Shown: positions 8,301-18,900, numbered from the stretch's first letter. The stretch is 64,000 nt of DNA from Olsenella_K sp050953285 (GCA_050953285.1 JBMNMK010000002.1:1-64000); one strand, 5' to 3'. The notes: generated from the letters alone by a model not told the origin. Program-made: numbers and translations.

Positions 8301-10940
8301 CTAGAACCCGAAGTCGACGGTGGGCGCGAAGCCCATGTCGACGGTGAACTCTTCCTTCCAGGCGATCTCGCCCGTCTCCCTGTCGCGGCACACCAGCCAG
8401 TAGCGCTCGCCTGCCGGGTAGTCGATGCCGGCCTTCAGCGTGAACATGGGCCGCGCCGTGCGGGCCAGCTTGTCCTCGGTGGCCATGTCGGCGTGCGCCT
8501 TCTGCACGTCGGTCACGGGGTTGCCAGCCCCGTCGGTGAGCACCAGCTCGTACTCAGCGGGGAGCACCTTGCCGGACACCGGCTCGGGCTGCAGCAGGTC
8601 GACGTGGAACATGGAGCTCGTGATGCTGCGCTCGGTGGAGACGAGCCTCACCGTGGCCTTCTCCTGGTCCACGCGGCCCCTGTCCTTGGCGTTCTTGTTG
8701 CGCAGCTCAATCACCGGCACGCACGTCTCCTGCAGGCTCACGCCGCCGTGGGCGTAGTTCTTGGTGCCGCCCTGGCTCTTGAGCCTGATGCACTCGCGCG
8801 GGGCCAGGCCGTAGTACTCGCCGCCCGCCACGTCGGACATGTCCATCCTCACGAGCAGCATGCTGTCGACGAAGTGGCGCGAGAGGATGTGCCTGCGGTG
8901 CATCTGCACGTCGCCCGCGTCGCCGATGTCCGCCTTGCCCAGCTTGTCCTGCTCCTTGAGGGCGCCGCGCGTGTAGATGAAGCCGTGGTCGGCCGTCACC
9001 AGCACGCGGTTGATCTTGAGGTCGTTCACGGCGATCTTGGCGAGCGCCACGACCTCCTCGACCGTCTTGTCGCACGCCTCCAGGACGTCGCGCTCAAGCT
9101 TCGGCTTCTCGCCCGTGGAGTCGATCTTGTCCTGGTAGACGTAGACGAGCGGGGCGTCGCCCACGAGCTCGCGGCGCGCGGCCCGGTTGCCGGCGCGCAG
9201 CTGGTCGGCCGTCACGGCGCGTGCGCCCGGGACGGCGGTCCGCAGCGCCTTCTCGCGCTCGGCGGAGCTGCCCGTGGGCATGCCGTCGACGGTGACCTGC
9301 CCCGTGTCCCACGAGTAGGCGATCTGCGAGTTGGGCAGGAGCGCCGCCATGCCGAACTCGGTGATCGAGGGGAACGACGACTGCATGGACCTCAGCTCCA
9401 CCGAGCCCTTGGTCTCCTGCTCAAGCCTGCGCGCGACCTCGCGCCCCACCTCGTAGCGCATGCCGTCGGACACGATGACGAGCGTCCTCTTGAAGTCCCT
9501 GAACCCGGATTTCACGCGCAGGCTGAAGAAGTCGCGCTGGCGGTCGATGCCGGGCACGAAACCGCGCTCGTCCCAGCCCCCCTCGGCGAGGTTCACCCAG
9601 CAGGCGTTGGCGCCCGGGAGGAACCAGTTGGCGTAGAGCCCCTCCTCGCGCGCGGCGAGCGCCTCGGCCGCATCGCGCAGGGCGTCGGGCACGTCCTCCA
9701 CCCTCAGCTGGCAGGCGTCGAGCGCCGTGCAGACGGCGCGGTAGGCGCTGTCCATGGCGCACCAGTCGGAGGTGTAGGCCCTCCAGGCATCCTTGGCGGT
9801 GGCCTCGTGGAAGCCCCTGGGGTGCGCCCGGTAGAAGCCCTCCGCGTCTGCCGCGGCGGCCAGCAGGTCGAAGTAGGGGGCGACGCGCTTGTACCACTTG
9901 AGGTCCTTGCGCTTCTGGCGCGCGGCGAGCGCCTCGGCGGACCGGTCGGCGCCCTCCGCCATGCTCCCCATGAGCTTGGCCAGGATGGCCTCGTTGGCGC
10001 AGGGAAAGACGTCGCAGTCGAGCAGGTCGGCGGCTTCGAGCGTGGCGAAGCGGTCGGGCAGGTTCAGCTCGCCCTCCACCATGCGGCAGACCTCGTAGAG
10101 GGTGCCGCGGCCGGCCTCCCTGCCCAGCCAGTCGCGGACGATGTTCAGGCAGAAGCGCGCGTACTCGCGCGCGATGTGCGGCTCGTAGCCCGCCAGCGCC
10201 GCGTCGGGCAGCGTGAGGGAGGCGGCCGACATGAGCAGGTGCTCGGCGAGCCCGGCCTCCGAGGCGGGGTCCCCGGCGTAGCCTATGCGCCCCTTGAGCA
10301 ACGCCGAGAGCGCCGCCAGGGCGTCGAACTTCTCCAGCTCGGACAGCAGCGCGTCGCCGTCCCCGCGGTGCAGGGCGGAAAGCCACGCCCAGACGACGTC
10401 CTCGACGCGGGCCGTCGGCGCCTTCAAAAGAGTCGCCACCACACCCGTGGCGACGTCGGCGGCGGAGGCGGTCTGCGGCATGCGCTTGAGGTACTCGGCG
10501 CGGCGGCCCTGCGCGTTGAAGAAGGCCCCGAAGCGCCCGATGGCGTCGCGAGCGGCTGCCGAGGCGTTGAGCTCGCCCATGAGCATGGACGCCTTGTCCG
10601 CCTGGAAGTGCTCCGCCACGAGCTCCACGTCGGCGAGCCAGTTGCCCTGCAGCCCGCCCTCCGAGAAGTCCCGCGGCGTGGGCGTGTAGACCAGGAAGTC
10701 GCTTTTCGCTTGGTCTCGCAGGATGTCGCGCTTCAGCTGGAAGACGGATCCCTCGTCTGTTCGGGCGAAGACGAGCGGCCTCGCCGTCTCGACGCTCAGC
10801 CCTTCCTGCGCCAGCGCGTCGAAGTCGTCAGAGAAGGACCCCTCCACGTCGTGCCAGAACACGATGCGGCGCTCCCGCCCGTCGGGGAGGGAGGACGCGA
10901 ACACCCCTCGTAATAGCTCTTTTGCGTCTTGCTCTGCCAC
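8301..10940 (-). CDS. pglZ: BREX type 1 alkaline-phosphatase-fold protein PglZ
   Basis: An 879-residue PglZ. The phosphatase core has the metal-binding stretch LVIVSDGMRYEVG (about residues 485-497), followed by the SSFPSITEFGMAALLP segment and TADHGFIYTRG (about 650-660), all typical of the family. PglZ is essential for BREX but its substrate is unknown. The gene starts at GTG, 3 bp after the stop of the ATPase gene upstream, and brxL follows after 6 bp. The PglZ coding region is GC-rich and its antisense strand gives a very long shadow reading frame that should not be annotated. Confidence 0.95.
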   Translation of the reverse strand: MAEQDAKELLRGVFASSLPDGRERRIVFWHDVEGSFSDDFDALAQEGLSVETARPLVFARTDEGSVFQLKRDILRDQAKSDFLVYTPTPRDFSEGGLQGNWLADVELVAEHFQADKASMLMGELNASAAARDAIGRFGAFFNAQGRRAEYLKRMPQTASAADVATGVVATLLKAPTARVEDVVWAWLSALHRGDGDALLSELEKFDALAALSALLKGRIGYAGDPASEAGLAEHLLMSAASLTLPDAALAGYEPHIAREYARFCLNIVRDWLGREAGRGTLYEVCRMVEGELNLPDRFATLEAADLLDCDVFPCANEAILAKLMGSMAEGADRSAEALAARQKRKDLKWYKRVAPYFDLLAAAADAEGFYRAHPRGFHEATAKDAWRAYTSDWCAMDSAYRAVCTALDACQLRVEDVPDALRDAAEALAAREEGLYANWFLPGANACWVNLAEGGWDERGFVPGIDRQRDFFSLRVKSGFRDFKRTLVIVSDGMRYEVGREVARRLEQETKGSVELRSMQSSFPSITEFGMAALLPNSQIAYSWDTGQVTVDGMPTGSSAEREKALRTAVPGARAVTADQLRAGNRAARRELVGDAPLVYVYQDKIDSTGEKPKLERDVLEACDKTVEEVVALAKIAVNDLKINRVLVTADHGFIYTRGALKEQDKLGKADIGDAGDVQMHRRHILSRHFVDSMLLVRMDMSDVAGGEYYGLAPRECIRLKSQGGTKNYAHGGVSLQETCVPVIELRNKNAKDRGRVDQEKATVRLVSTERSITSSMFHVDLLQPEPVSGKVLPAEYELVLTDGAGNPVTDVQKAHADMATEDKLARTARPMFTLKAGIDYPAGERYWLVCRDRETGEIAWKEEFTVDMGFAPTVDFGF

Positions 10941-10943
10941 GGG

Positions 10944-12458
10944 CTACCGCCCCCCTTCGGGCTCGACCGTCTTGATGAAGTACCGCCTAGCGCGCCCCTG
11001 GCCGTTCGAAGCAATGAGGCCGAGCTCTTCGAGACGGTTGTCGATGCGCTGCTGCGAGCGCGGCGTGACTCCGACTGCTCGGGCAATATCGCGTGGCAGG
11101 CTGGGACCGTTCTCTGCAAGATATCGGAACGTGTTGCGCTCCGTATCGCTCATGTCCTCCCAGGACTCGGACAAACTCGGACAAACTCGGACAAACTCGG
11201 ACATTTGCGGCCAATTCCCGCCAACTTCCGCCAAATTTGGCGGAAGTTGGCCGGGTTTGGCTGCGTTTGGCTGGGTTTCGCCGTTCGCTCCGACGTTATC
11301 GGAACTCTCGTTGGCGGCACTTGTCCCGACAACGCGCCCGCCGGTGCGCACGACGCGGTCCTCGGGTGCCGTCAGCTCCACAATCAGGCTGCTGCCTGCC
11401 ATCGTGTATGCGGGCGGGTAGATGCCGTCGAGCTTGCACTCGGTGAAGATCTTCTGCACGCCGCGCCCCCAGCTCTCCACGAAGCCCGCCAGGAAGAAGG
11501 CGTTGGCCACCTTGGGGTTGTGCGGCTCTGATGCGTGCGGGCCCAGCAGGTCCTCGACGCCCCATCCCTGCGGCAGCACGCAGGCGTCGGCGATGGAGAT
11601 CTTGTCGTCGTAGACGCGGATCTGGATGGGCGCGCCGGAGGCGTAGTTCTTGTGCGCGACGGCGTTCACGACCGCCTCGCGCACGGCCGCCTCCGGGAAC
11701 GGGTAGCGCTCCACGCGGTGGATGCCCTCGTAGGAGATCTTGGCCTTGAGGTACTTGCCGTACAGGAGGTCGATCACCTTGTCAACCTGCTGCAGGATGG
11801 GGCCCTCTACCTCGTCCTGGTAGATAACCTCGGGACCCTCGAAGAACCCCACCTTCACGATGCTGCCGGGCACGTACATATCGGGCTCGGGGTGGAAGAG
11901 CAGGGCCGCCGCGTTGGTGAGGTAGCCGTCGCGCTCCAACCTCAGATGCCTGACCAGCTCCTCCGGGCTCTCGAGCCGCGCCTCCTCGGGCACCCGCCCC
12001 TTGCCGCGGGAGCGATCCACGAACCAGGACATAGCGTCCTGGCTCAGCTCGCCGAGCGAAAGCCCGGGCACCGGCGCGTTGTCCCAGGACTGCCCCTGCT
12101 TGCGCAGGAGGAAGGTGTCGAGCGCCACGCCCTTGAGCAGCTGGTTGGTGGCGCCCACGCGCATGTAGTACCGCCCCTTGTAGCTCACGGGGAACGACTG
12201 GGGCTCCACCTCTATCTCGAGGTAGTTCCCGCGGCGGTCCTCCTGCAGGAGCACCGCCGGCGCGATGCCCAGCGTGGCGACGATCTTGTTGGGAATGTCC
12301 TCCAGCAGACGGTGCTCGTCGGAAAGCCCCACGATATCGCCGTCGTCGTCGATGCCGATGTAGATGGTGCCGCCGCCCGCGTTCGCGAACCCGCATACCC
12401 ACTTGAGGTACTCGTCGCGCCAGGAGCTCTTGTACTCGATGTTCTGATTCTCCGCCAT
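10944..12458 (-). CDS. AlbA_2/Schlafen-type ATP-binding protein inside the BREX operon
   Basis: A 504-residue protein. Residues 1-130 form the AlbA_2 (Schlafen-like) domain, with EYKSSW at the start and the glycine-rich segment FANAGGGTIYIGIDDDGDIVG at 24-44. A C-terminal ATPase-like part (HPEPDMYVPGS, then VREAVVNAVAHKNYASG and GWGVEDLLGP) and a winged-helix end (about 430-500, ERNTFRYLAENGPSLPRDIA) complete the divergent-AAA_4 layout. Such genes are recurrent guests in BREX loci, between pglX and pglZ as here, but their role is not settled; regulation and nuclease activity are both considered. The linker before the winged helix is built on a 10-bp tandem repeat and a perfect 32-bp palindrome, both described separately. 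Confidence 0.85.
   Translation of the reverse strand: MAENQNIEYKSSWRDEYLKWVCGFANAGGGTIYIGIDDDGDIVGLSDEHRLLEDIPNKIVATLGIAPAVLLQEDRRGNYLEIEVEPQSFPVSYKGRYYMRVGATNQLLKGVALDTFLLRKQGQSWDNAPVPGLSLGELSQDAMSWFVDRSRGKGRVPEEARLESPEELVRHLRLERDGYLTNAAALLFHPEPDMYVPGSIVKVGFFEGPEVIYQDEVEGPILQQVDKVIDLLYGKYLKAKISYEGIHRVERYPFPEAAVREAVVNAVAHKNYASGAPIQIRVYDDKISIADACVLPQGWGVEDLLGPHASEPHNPKVANAFFLAGFVESWGRGVQKIFTECKLDGIYPPAYTMAGSSLIVELTAPEDRVVRTGGRVVGTSAANESSDNVGANGETQPNAAKPGQLPPNLAEVGGNWPQMSEFVRVCPSLSESWEDMSDTERNTFRYLAENGPSLPRDIARAVGVTPRSQQRIDNRLEELGLIASNGQGRARRYFIKTVEPEGGR
11165..11204. repeat. 10-bp tandem repeat (x4) within the ATPase gene
   Basis: ACTCGGACAA is repeated at 11165, 11175 and 11185, and once more with one change (ACTCGGACAT) at 11195. 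The unit length is not a multiple of three, so gain or loss of one copy would shift the frame for the last 75 or so residues (the winged-helix end) of the gene at 10944-12458. Confidence 0.9.
11220..11251. repeat. Perfect 32-bp palindrome in coding sequence
   Basis: Sixteen-bp arms (11220-11235 and 11236-11251) match exactly with no spacer, centred on CCAAATTTGG. It lies 15 bp beyond the 10-bp tandem repeat and encodes the PPNLAEVGG part of the same linker. It could form a cruciform or an RNA hairpin. Confidence 0.9.
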
Positions 12459-12466
12459 GGTGCCCC

Positions 12467-15400
12467 TTACTTGATCTTCGCGAGCACGTCCTGGAACAGG
12501 GCGTAGTTGTGCTTGACGCCGTCGTCGAGGTCGATTCTGATCATCTGGTCGGCCAGGTGGTGGACTTTCTCTTCATAAACATTGGTTTCGGCCAGCTGGT
12601 CGGAGAGGCGCTTGCGCTCCTTCTTCAGGCGCGCCGCCTCGCGGCGGTCCGCCGTGGGCAGCACCTCGTCGATGTGCTCGATCTGGTTGCGGTAGCGCTC
12701 CTGCTGCGGGTGCACGTAGTCGGTGCGCAGCCTGGCGAGAAGGTCGGGCGTGTAGCGGTGCATGTAGAAGAGCGCGCGGAACCCGCCCTTCTTACCGCTG
12801 TCGAAGAGCCAGTAGATGGGCCGTTTGCCCGAGCCCGTCACGGAGTAGGTCTTGCAGTGGTCGGCGAAGAAACCGTTGCGGAAGTAGTCGCGGATGACCT
12901 CGCGCGGCGCGCCCTCGCCCCCGAGCGACTCGGCGACGAACGCCAGGTTCTCCTCAAGAGGCTCCTCGCCGTATGCCGCTTTGAGGAAGTCTACGAACAG
13001 GCCGGTCGCGTCGTCGTGGAAGTACTCGACGTCCGTGAGCGGGATGATGCCGTCCTCGTCGGGCATGAAGGTGGGCTCGGGCACCTTTTCGAGGTAGTCG
13101 TCGAGCGTCGCCCCCTGGTCGGCGAGCACGAGCCCTCCCACGTCGAGCGAGTAGCGCCCCATCATGCAGCCGACAGCATAGGAAATGAGCGAACGGATTT
13201 CACGGTTCCGATCGAAAAGCTTTATCGATACCTTATCTCTTGAAACTCCCGTTGCTACTGAGTCGGCAACGCCGTAGGTTTCTGCGATGATTTGATTTAG
13301 TTCCGATTCCCCTTTCTGCAGTTTGATAAACCTGTTTTCCCACTTAGATTCTACTTCTGCCGCGGCTTCCGAAATGCTGCTGCCCCCACTGATTAGCGGA
13401 TGTTTGGTAAAGTCCCATGAGGTCTCGAAAGAGTTCCAATCTTGCTTTGAAATGTCAATGCATTCTTCCGCAATATCTAGTACTCGTTGCGGCAATTGGA
13501 TAATAGGGAGATTGCCGATATCACCAGCTTGAATATTTAATGTAGGGTTTAGAAAATTCAGTATTGCCTGACAGCAAGACGAATTCTCGAAAGCCAATGC
13601 TGATAACTCAGTTTGAAAGTTCTGGGAAAAGCAAAATTCCGCAGCGCTGTCATACAAAAAACCGCCCTCGCAGTATCTAGCGCTGAAATCTCCTGATGTG
13701 ATTTTTGACCACGTAACTGCAGGTTTGAAGTTGTATTGAAGATTTTGTGGCCTAGATAATAGTTTTCCCTTGTTGTCGCGGAAATTTCGAATTTCTTCGC
13801 CGTCATTTTCCCAGTTAATTACAAATGATTGATTTCCATACCATTTTCTGAAATCTCCACCTTTGAGATGTGGATACCAGCGTTTTCCATTACCGACAGT
13901 CTCTTCGTTATTTCGACAAGCGAAGCCAATGTTGGCATGCGACACTTCAAACCAAAGTCTTAAAAATCGATTGTTGTCAGAAGTGGATAGACCATTTCTA
14001 ATATCACAAAGTTCGGATAACCGACTTCCTCGAATAAAAGCATCTATCAGACTTCTGCTCGCCCAGTAAGCGATTGGACTTCCAGGGATAGAGGAGAAGT
14101 CGGTCTGGCGCATCTTATAGAACCAGCCGCAGTCGTGGTCGTGAATGGCTTCGAGAGTCTTCTCTGCCTGCCATTGCGGTCTGTCGAAATCCTGCAGTCT
14201 AACGTATGAGGCAGCCTGTTCAGCCGAGCCGTTCATTAGAACGAACGTGCAGGTCGGGACAGTAACGTCGGGGAAACCATGGTATGAGAGTTGAACCATG
14301 CTGCAGATATGGGAGGTTTCGAGCAACTTCCTCCTGAGTTTCTCGTAAGACGAGATGAACATCCAGACCGACGGGGTGACTAAACCGCTATACCCGTTGA
14401 AAACCGTACGAGTAATGTTTCTGCTGACGAACGCAGCGAAGCAGTCATTCTTCTCGTCAGGATAGTTGTCCTTCACCCACTTGGACATCCAGGGGTTGAA
14501 GTTCCCGAGGTACGGGGGGTTGGTGACCACCGTCGAAAAATGGCGCGAGAGCAGCTCCAGCTCGGCTTTCATGGTCTCAAGCTCGGCGAGGGCGTGAGCG
14601 GCGAACATGTCTGCGGGGTCGCGCTTCGCCTCGATTGCGCCCTCCACCAGCGAAAGGTCGCCCTCGGCGGGGACGTAGAGGCTGCCGACCTCGTCGAGGT
14701 GGGCGAAGGCGTCGAGCAGGTCGTGGCCCTCCGCCAGCAGGTCGGTGCCGGCGAGCTCGCCCTCGCCGAAGCGCACGGACTCCAGAACCGTGACGTTCGG
14801 CTGCACGCCGCGCGAGAGGAAGCGGCGGTCGTACTCGCACGCCTTCATGGTCAGCGCGAAGCTCGCCAGCTGGCCGGCGCGCCGGTCGATCTCGATGCCG
14901 GTCAGGTTCTTCGTGAGAACCAGCTGCGGGATCTCGCGGCGGGAGTAGCCCTGCTCCTCGTACATGCGCGCCAGCAGGTCGAAGGCGTAGACCAGGATAT
15001 GTCCGCTGCCGCAGCAGGGATCGCAGAAGGTGATGTCCTCGGGCGACCCGATGCGAAGGAAGTCCTCCTCGTGCTCGTCGCCGGGGTCGATGTAGTACTC
15101 CATGGAGTCCTTGAGCCGGGACTCCGGGAAGTTGAGCATCCACAGGCGCCCGAGGGAGTTCTCCACCAGGTAGCGGACGATCCACTCCGGGGTGAACAGC
15201 TGCGTGGCCGGCGCGATGTCGTCAGCCGTCGCCTTGCGCTTGGAGGCGAAGTACTCGTCCTTGCGCTCCTGGTTGTAGTACTGGTACATCCAGCCCACGA
15301 TCTCGACGCCCTCGGTCCAGTCGGACTCGGGTATGCCGTCCACCATGCGCTCCACGACCCCGCCCTCGCGCAGAAGGCCGTCGGGGAGCAGCAGCTCCAT

Positions 15401-15913
15401 GGCGGCGCCCACGCGCTCGAAGACGCCCGGCATGCACGCGGCCAGCTCATGGCACTGCGCCAGGAGGAGGCAGCGGAAGGTGGCCTCGTCGTCGCCCTCC
15501 TGCACCAGGCGCGCCACCTCCGCGCGGTCCAGACCCTCGATGTCCACCGACAGCGGCTCCTGCAGGGCTTGGGGGCGGAAGGATCCGTCGTTTGCGGAGA
15601 GCAGGCGCGTGCGCGAGGGGAGGCGATCGTTCACCTCCATGAAGCGGATGGCCGCGATGCGGTTGAACCAGGTGTAGGCGGCGCGCTCCACCGTGCGTTC
15701 GAGGCCGTTGCGCCCGACCTCTTCGAGCAGCTCGCGGCGCTGGCGCTTCTCCTCGTCGGTGAGCACGCGGCCGGCGATGGCGTCGGCGTCCGCCGGGGCG
15801 GCGGGCTTCTCGGCGATGCCGTAGATGGCGCAGCGGCGCATGACCTCGTCGCGCAGCTCGTTGCGCGCCCACGTGCAGTAGTTCCTGATGGCGGAGTCGT
15901 CCATGCTAGTCAC
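12467..15913 (-). CDS. pglX: BREX type 1 adenine methyltransferase PglX
   Basis: A 1148-residue PglX. Motif I for S-adenosylmethionine binding is seen in FCDPCCGSGHILVYAF (about residues 290-305) and the catalytic motif NPPY at about 464, both of the N6-adenine gamma class. The C-terminal half holds the target-recognition part; its central section (roughly 13200-14450) is clearly more AT-rich than the rest, as expected if the recognition domain has been exchanged. PglX marks host DNA and is needed for phage exclusion. It starts at GTG overlapping the brxC stop by 8 bp (an ATG lies 9 bp further in). No frameshift or homopolymer tract was noticed. Confidence 0.95.
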   Translation of the reverse strand: MTSMDDSAIRNYCTWARNELRDEVMRRCAIYGIAEKPAAPADADAIAGRVLTDEEKRQRRELLEEVGRNGLERTVERAAYTWFNRIAAIRFMEVNDRLPSRTRLLSANDGSFRPQALQEPLSVDIEGLDRAEVARLVQEGDDEATFRCLLLAQCHELAACMPGVFERVGAAMELLLPDGLLREGGVVERMVDGIPESDWTEGVEIVGWMYQYYNQERKDEYFASKRKATADDIAPATQLFTPEWIVRYLVENSLGRLWMLNFPESRLKDSMEYYIDPGDEHEEDFLRIGSPEDITFCDPCCGSGHILVYAFDLLARMYEEQGYSRREIPQLVLTKNLTGIEIDRRAGQLASFALTMKACEYDRRFLSRGVQPNVTVLESVRFGEGELAGTDLLAEGHDLLDAFAHLDEVGSLYVPAEGDLSLVEGAIEAKRDPADMFAAHALAELETMKAELELLSRHFSTVVTNPPYLGNFNPWMSKWVKDNYPDEKNDCFAAFVSRNITRTVFNGYSGLVTPSVWMFISSYEKLRRKLLETSHICSMVQLSYHGFPDVTVPTCTFVLMNGSAEQAASYVRLQDFDRPQWQAEKTLEAIHDHDCGWFYKMRQTDFSSIPGSPIAYWASRSLIDAFIRGSRLSELCDIRNGLSTSDNNRFLRLWFEVSHANIGFACRNNEETVGNGKRWYPHLKGGDFRKWYGNQSFVINWENDGEEIRNFRDNKGKLLSRPQNLQYNFKPAVTWSKITSGDFSARYCEGGFLYDSAAEFCFSQNFQTELSALAFENSSCCQAILNFLNPTLNIQAGDIGNLPIIQLPQRVLDIAEECIDISKQDWNSFETSWDFTKHPLISGGSSISEAAAEVESKWENRFIKLQKGESELNQIIAETYGVADSVATGVSRDKVSIKLFDRNREIRSLISYAVGCMMGRYSLDVGGLVLADQGATLDDYLEKVPEPTFMPDEDGIIPLTDVEYFHDDATGLFVDFLKAAYGEEPLEENLAFVAESLGGEGAPREVIRDYFRNGFFADHCKTYSVTGSGKRPIYWLFDSGKKGGFRALFYMHRYTPDLLARLRTDYVHPQQERYRNQIEHIDEVLPTADRREAARLKKERKRLSDQLAETNVYEEKVHHLADQMIRIDLDDGVKHNYALFQDVLAKIK

Positions 15914-18900
15914 CCAGCCTCACGGCGTCGTTGTCCTCCAGGGCCCTGAGCAGCCGGTCGCGCAGGTCGTCCACGTACTCGTCGACCTCTTCCCTGTTGT
16001 GCAGGGTCTTGGTCGGGCAGGCGCGGCTGCGCGGGATGCTCTTCACCCGAGGCGGCTTGGGGGCGGGAGCCGGCTGCCCTCCGCCCTGCACCGTGTGCCC
16101 GATCTGGGATTCCAGCTTGCGCTTTCTGGCGTAGGCGACGGCGTCGTCGATCTTCGGGTACTGCTGGCCCTCCCAGGTCTTCAGCTGCGAGAGCTGGGCA
16201 TCCAGCTGGCTCGCGTCGGTGGTGCGGTTCGCGTTGTTGCGCTTGGCGGTGCAGGCGCGCTCCGCCTCCGCCACGATCGGGCGCACGTCGCTCTCGAAGC
16301 CCTTGCCCTCGTCCTCGGCGTACCGCCTCACCTGCGAGAGCGAGTCCTCGATGCTGCGCAGCAGGTCGTCTCGCTTCACGTCCGCGGCCGACTTGAGCGC
16401 CGAGAGGACCGTCTTGTTGAGGGGCCCCAGGTCCTTGATGCGGTCGTAGGGCTCGTCCATGTCGAGGATGCCCTCGATCTTCGCGATGGCGTCCTGCGCC
16501 CCGGAGTCGCCCTCGATGTAGATGCCCTCGGTCCTGAGCTTGGCGATCACGTCGCGCGACTCGTCGTAGATGCGCGCCTGGGAGTGGAAGAAGAAGCGGA
16601 TCCTGCCCAGGTCCTCGGCGAAGTCGAGCAGGTCGCCCTGGGTCGCGCGGTTGGCGAGCGACATGCAGAAGAGCACCGGGTCCTTCGCCCCCTCCAGCAG
16701 GTTGTCGACGAGCTTCTTTCCCTCGGCCACCTTGTCCTTGCCGGGGTAGCCGCGGCGGGAGTAGCGCTCCGCGAGCAGGTCGCGGCAGGTATCGGAAGTC
16801 TCTTTGAGGTGCTCCTTGGCGAAGGCGACCAGCCCGTCCTCGTCGCCGGGCACCTGGTTGGTCTCGGCGAAGTCCTTCATCAGGTGCTGGACGGACGCGA
16901 GCGTCGAGGCCTCGATCTTCTCGCGCTTCTTGACCGTCGCCTTGTCGGCGTCCCTGCGCAGGCAGCGCACGATGGCGTGCTCGTCGCCCGCACCCAGCTG
17001 CTTCCCGCCCACGGAGACGGCCACCCTCTGCTCGCGGATGAGGCGCGCCATGACGGCGGCGACGTCGGCCTCGCGCCAGCCGCAGGGCGCCTTCTGGTAC
17101 TTGCGCTGCAGGTCGCCCATGTTGGTGGCTGCGTGGGCGTATGCCTGCGCGTCGAGGTAGAGCATGACCTCGTCCATGGCGCGCCAGTTGGGCACGTGGC
17201 CCTCCGTGTCGGCCTGCGTCCCCCTCTCGCCGCGCAGGATGGCGATGATGTCGGAGTCGCCGTCGGCGGGCTCGTCGATGTAGTCCGCCTTGGTGTAGAC
17301 GCTCGTCACCAGCTGGTCGAGCACGGCGTCCAGGCGCCTCTTCGGGTCGCGCTCCTTCACGGACAGCGGGCGGCCGTCCACCGCCAGGCGCGCCGTGGAG
17401 AGCGCCTCCTCCAGGGCCTTCTTGGCCGCCTTCTCGTTCTCGCGCGCCTGCTCGCGCTTGAGCTTCACGATCTGGCGCTTGGACTCGCTCCACTCCGAGG
17501 TGGTACTCATGCGCACGTACTTCTCGATGCGGCACACGCCCTCCAGGAGCTCGTAGTAGTCGCCCTCGCCCAGGTCCACCAGCGCCTGGCCGGTCGACTT
17601 GAACGCGAACTCCTGCTCGGGAAGGTGCGAGAGCTCGTGGGCGTAGGTGATGACGTTGAGCTTCATGCCGCCCATGTCCTTGCCGTGCACGGAGTCGTCC
17701 ACGTAGCGGTCGAACGGGAAGTCGTTCTGGCCCACCCGGTGCTTTGTCTCGGTGTAGATGTCGTTGAACAGCAGGCTCTTGATGCGGCCGAGCACGTCTC
17801 CGGTGTCGAGCTCCACCTTGGAGATCTCGTCGGCGACGTCCTGCTCCTCGCTGGTGAGGAAGTTGTAGCGGTCGCCGTTGCGGGCCGCCTTGTTCTCGCG
17901 CACCAGGCGCTCCAGGGACTCCTGCACCTGCTTGCGCAGCGCGATCTTGTCGCAGTCCACGTCGTCGACCATGAGGATGGTGATGTTGTCGACGTTGGGC
18001 GTGATGTCGCCGATGTAGCGGATGAGGTAGAGCGCCTTGATGACGCGCACGTCGTAGTCTGTGAGCCCCAGCCCGTCGTTGGCGGCGTCCTGGCAGCGGC
18101 TGATCACCTGGCGGATGCCGTAGTCCAGCGACGTCTCGATGGTGTCGTAGAAGCGCCAGAAGGGCACGAGCGCGCCCGTGCCCTCGGCCTCCACGCGCTG
18201 GGCAGACTCCTGGAAGGCCGAGATCATGGAGCGCTCGCCGGAGGACATGTGCTTGCCCGAGAAGCCGTGCTCGCGGGTCTTGGTGAAGACGTCGGGCAGG
18301 ATCTTGAACTGGTAGCCCACAAAGGGGTAGCTGTCCACGAAGTCGCGCTCGCCCGCGTAGCCGTAGAGGTCGCTCGTGGAGTCGTCGAAGGCGAAGAGGT
18401 TCTTCAGCACCGTCTTCTGCTTGGCGTACTCCCGCGAGAGCAGCGCGTCCGCCTCGTCGGTCTTCTCAAGGATGCGCTTCTTGATGACCTCGTCCACGTC
18501 GCTCGACGAGAGCGAGAGCCTCGTGTCGAAGCGGCCCTGGATCTTGGAGAAGTCCATGCCGACGACGTCGGTCACGGAGTCGATGGCCTGCTGGCTCGTG
18601 ACCACGACCCACACCCGGTCGCCGCACATGGTGCCCAGGTCCTCGACCATGGTCTGCATGCTCAGCATGAGGCTGTTGTCGCTCCCGATGAACTGCCCCA
18701 CCTCGTCGGCCATGAAGAGCAGGCGGAAGTCGCCGCCCTCCTCTTCGGCGCGCCTGTCGATGTAGGCCTTCACCTCCTTGGCGAAGGTCTCGGACGAGAT
18801 CACGTCGGACTCGGTGCCGTCGAACCAGTGCTGGGCCGCCTCGCGGCTCACGCCGAGCGCCTCGACCAGCGCGTCGACGACGAAGTCCTCGTTGAAGGCC

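Noticed and set aside
8295..10913. An 872-residue reading frame on the plus strand opposite pglZ
   Set aside because: Low-complexity Val/Leu/His/Arg-rich translation caused by high GC; the minus strand encodes a clear PglZ.
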